Below are positions 62,842 to 64,000 of a stretch of DNA of 64,000 nucleotides, in pieces. Position 1 is the first letter of the stretch, and each line of letters starts with the position of its first letter. The stretch is from Saprospiraceae bacterium. Lineage in GTDB: Bacteria > Bacteroidota > Bacteroidia > Chitinophagales > Saprospiraceae. The DNA lies in the NCBI GenBank assembly GCA_016787525.1, contig JAEUUP010000072.1:1-64000 (forward strand), given 5' to 3'. The notes under the pieces were generated by a model. It had not been told where the DNA came from. It worked only from the letters and a program-made list of their open reading frames with translations, and ran no database searches. Made by a program: the position numbers and the translations under genes.

Positions 62842-63532
62842 AAATAGTAGATTTTGAGTTATAAAATATTGTAAATCAATAAACTATTTTTTTAGGTTAT
62901 AGGTCATTTTAAAAGTTTTGCCTACCTTTATATTAATTTTTTTGAAAAATGTTTTTTTTACGATACGTTTTGGAACACTTTTTGAAAAGTATGAGTGAAT
63001 GCAAAAACGTCCGACGGAATCAGCATGAACGTAATAAAATACAAATGGTGACTGGTTGGTATGTATCTTTCAAAGATTTCTCTCGTTTAACATTTATCTT
63101 TCGACTGTAAATTAAGTTTTTGGCTTTTTCATTTTTACAAATTTTCACAACTAGCTTTTTCAAAAACACATAAAATACAGTCATAATTCCTTCCGATTGA
63201 ACAAACACAAGTATTTTAAGGCAAACACTTCTTGTACAACGAATAACATAATGTTGTATAAGCAAAGAAAATATCTAGTTGATTATCGTTTGATGGTCAA
63301 ATAGAAATAGTTTTATGTTTTATTTAATGAGTATTTAAAAAATTACTTTAAGTATATATTGGCATGATTTTCGGCAATTTATATAAAATTCATTCACTTT
63401 AATTCAGAAAAACCTCCTAAACGGTTCTAAAGTTAAGTTTACTGAGGGGTGGCTTTCGAGAAAAATAGTTTTGATTGACAGTTCACTTATTTATTCTTTA
63501 AACAAGACTCGACTAAAAACAGCTTAGCATAG
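62842..63532. other. 691-bp AT-rich spacer
   Basis: No gene supported. Holds the TACTGAGGGG copy at 63440 and TAGTTTTG (63466-63473), a -7 candidate for the next gene; the word occupies most of the expected spacer/-33 zone. The remainder is very AT-rich. Confidence 0.5.
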
Positions 63533-64000
63533 ATGAAAAAACTTTTACTCTTCGGCGCACTTTTGTTTTGGTTCAATGGTTTGATGGCTCAAACTAATTT
63601 TATCCACCAAGATTCGATTTTCACGCGTACTTCCAACTGTGATGCAGGCGTTAGCGTTTGTATTGACAGTTTTACGTACGACAGTATCAATAGCCTTCGT
63701 TTTTATTTGAATGGTCGTCAATTCAGTACGACTTTTACACCTTGTTTTATCGATACAATTCACAACTATGGCTATACTGATATTTATAGAGGTTTGGAAC
63801 GCGGTCCTTGGCATTTGGATTCATGGACAGTGAGTGGTCAGACTTTTACGGGAACATTTGCGAGCCTTGAAATTTTAGTGGACTCGATGCGTCTGTGGGA
63901 CCCATCGGGCGATTGGCGTTTAGAGCCGATTTCGAGAACAATTTATGGTTTTGCAAAAAACGGCAGACAATACAGTTGCCAGAACATAACAGGCTTGGGT
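63533..64000 (+). CDS. Secreted protein, 3' end outside window
   Basis: Opens at ATG 63533 and is still open at base 64000 (156 codons). Signal peptide MKKLLLFGALLFWFNGLMA followed by QTNFIHQDS. The mature part has paired cysteines (SNCDAGVSVC, TFTPCFIDTI) and beta-rich GPWHLDSWTVSGQTF, typical of the N-terminus of large T9SS-exported surface proteins. The C-terminal sorting domain would lie outside the window. Confidence 0.8.
   Translation, partial: MKKLLLFGALLFWFNGLMAQTNFIHQDSIFTRTSNCDAGVSVCIDSFTYDSINSLRFYLNGRQFSTTFTPCFIDTIHNYGYTDIYRGLERGPWHLDSWTVSGQTFTGTFASLEILVDSMRLWDPSGDWRLEPISRTIYGFAKNGRQYSCQNITGLG

Larger units (their letters stand above)
1204..63449. repeat. Dispersed 10-bp word TACTGAGGGG, 58 exact copies
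   Basis: Copies reading TACTGAGGGG on + start at 6079, 10894, 14763, 15085, 17562, 18079, 19770, 29477, 32912, 37994, 40376, 40996, 43433, 43721, 44959, 47488, 48172, 48988, 49713, 50452, 54187, 54952, 55761, 58854, 60233, 61874, 63440. Copies reading CCCCTCAGTA on + start at 4403, 8717, 10162, 12081, 12331, 13082, 14401, 16066, 16616, 21765, 22799, 23467, 25903, 26459, 26876, 28087, 28826, 31152, 36151, 37293, 39052, 39748, 43251, 44852, 49402, 51302, 53970, 56601, 58158, 59222, 60999. One-mismatch copies start at 1204, 17842, 27149, 38415, 43405, 53515, 58401. The base after GGGG is G or T in 52 of 58, and the base before is A in about half. Counted by eye; a few degenerate copies may be missing. 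Resembles a DNA-uptake sequence; function inferred only. Confidence 0.97.

Noticed and set aside
63020..63265. Minus-strand 81-codon frame in the AT-rich spacer
   Set aside because: Composition follows AT-rich DNA; no start context or domain.
1204..63449. The 10-mer as a polar KOPS/Chi-type site
   Set aside because: The two orientations are nearly equal (27 and 31) and interspersed throughout, without the skew such sites show. Not excluded genome-wide.
1204..63449. The 10-mer as a transposon end, integron site or terminator
   Set aside because: No conserved flanks beyond one base, no associated genes, and most copies lie within reading frames without disrupting them.

Overview
The window (about 40% GC by eye) comes from a member of the Bacteroidota, probably the Saprospirales/Chitinophagales side. 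Evidence: a type IX secretion (T9SS) sorting domain at the end of the 920-aa protein at 8603-11365, a GldB gliding lipoprotein, a PorG/DUF6089-type barrel, the long LepB and long NagB forms usual in this phylum, and promoters of the TTG-N19/21-TAnnTTTG type. No rRNA, tRNA, CRISPR array or intact insertion sequence was seen. About 9.6 kb of the 64 kb is intergenic.

Layout. 1-3.7 kb: the 5' part of a type I methyltransferase gene (hsdM), then a 1.2 kb gene-free stretch with a nested REP-like palindrome, an 89-bp almost perfect inverted repeat and a 21-bp tandem array, then a decayed AAA-ATPase/PD-(D/E)XK gene. 3.8-20.9 kb: housekeeping and accessory genes (propionyl-CoA synthetase, two EamA transporters, an MDR oxidoreductase, a T9SS-secreted protein, an ABC1/UbiB kinase, an unknown two-gene cassette, an ECF42-type sigma factor with its DGPF/YCII partner, a NagB-LmbE fusion, an aminotransferase). 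20.9-21.8 kb: an outer-membrane-protein remnant and a second 21-bp array (18 units). 21.8-32.8 kb: CarboxypepD_reg protein, lipoprotein, RecQ, KdsD, GldB, sugar nucleotidyltransferase, LepB and a sigma-54 activator. 32.8-43 kb: surface-polysaccharide cluster on the minus strand (Wzc-like, Wzx flippase, glycosyltransferase, acyltransferase, 2OG-Fe oxygenase, 42-aa membrane protein, O-antigen ligase/polymerase). 43.4-64 kb: RimO, subtilase, PorG-like barrel, FtsX-like permease, secreted GH65, CTP protease, RecB-like nuclease, GNAT, beta-phosphoglucomutase with a GH65 phosphorylase, DUF4199, GT2, a UbiA prenyltransferase and the start of a secreted protein.

The main discovery candidate is not a gene. 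A 10-bp word, TACTGAGGGG, occurs 58 times exactly (27 on +, 31 on -), about once per 1.1 kb, where base composition predicts well under one copy. It lies between genes (17 copies) and inside genes (41 copies), where it forces the peptides TEG, LRG, PLS, PSV or PQY in the five reading frames that contain no stop. Single-mismatch copies are rare (7 noticed). This is the pattern of DNA-uptake sequences (Haemophilus USS, Neisseria DUS) or of HIP1 in cyanobacteria. I know of no such element described in Bacteroidota. The left 4.4 kb has no exact copy, which fits recent arrival of that region.
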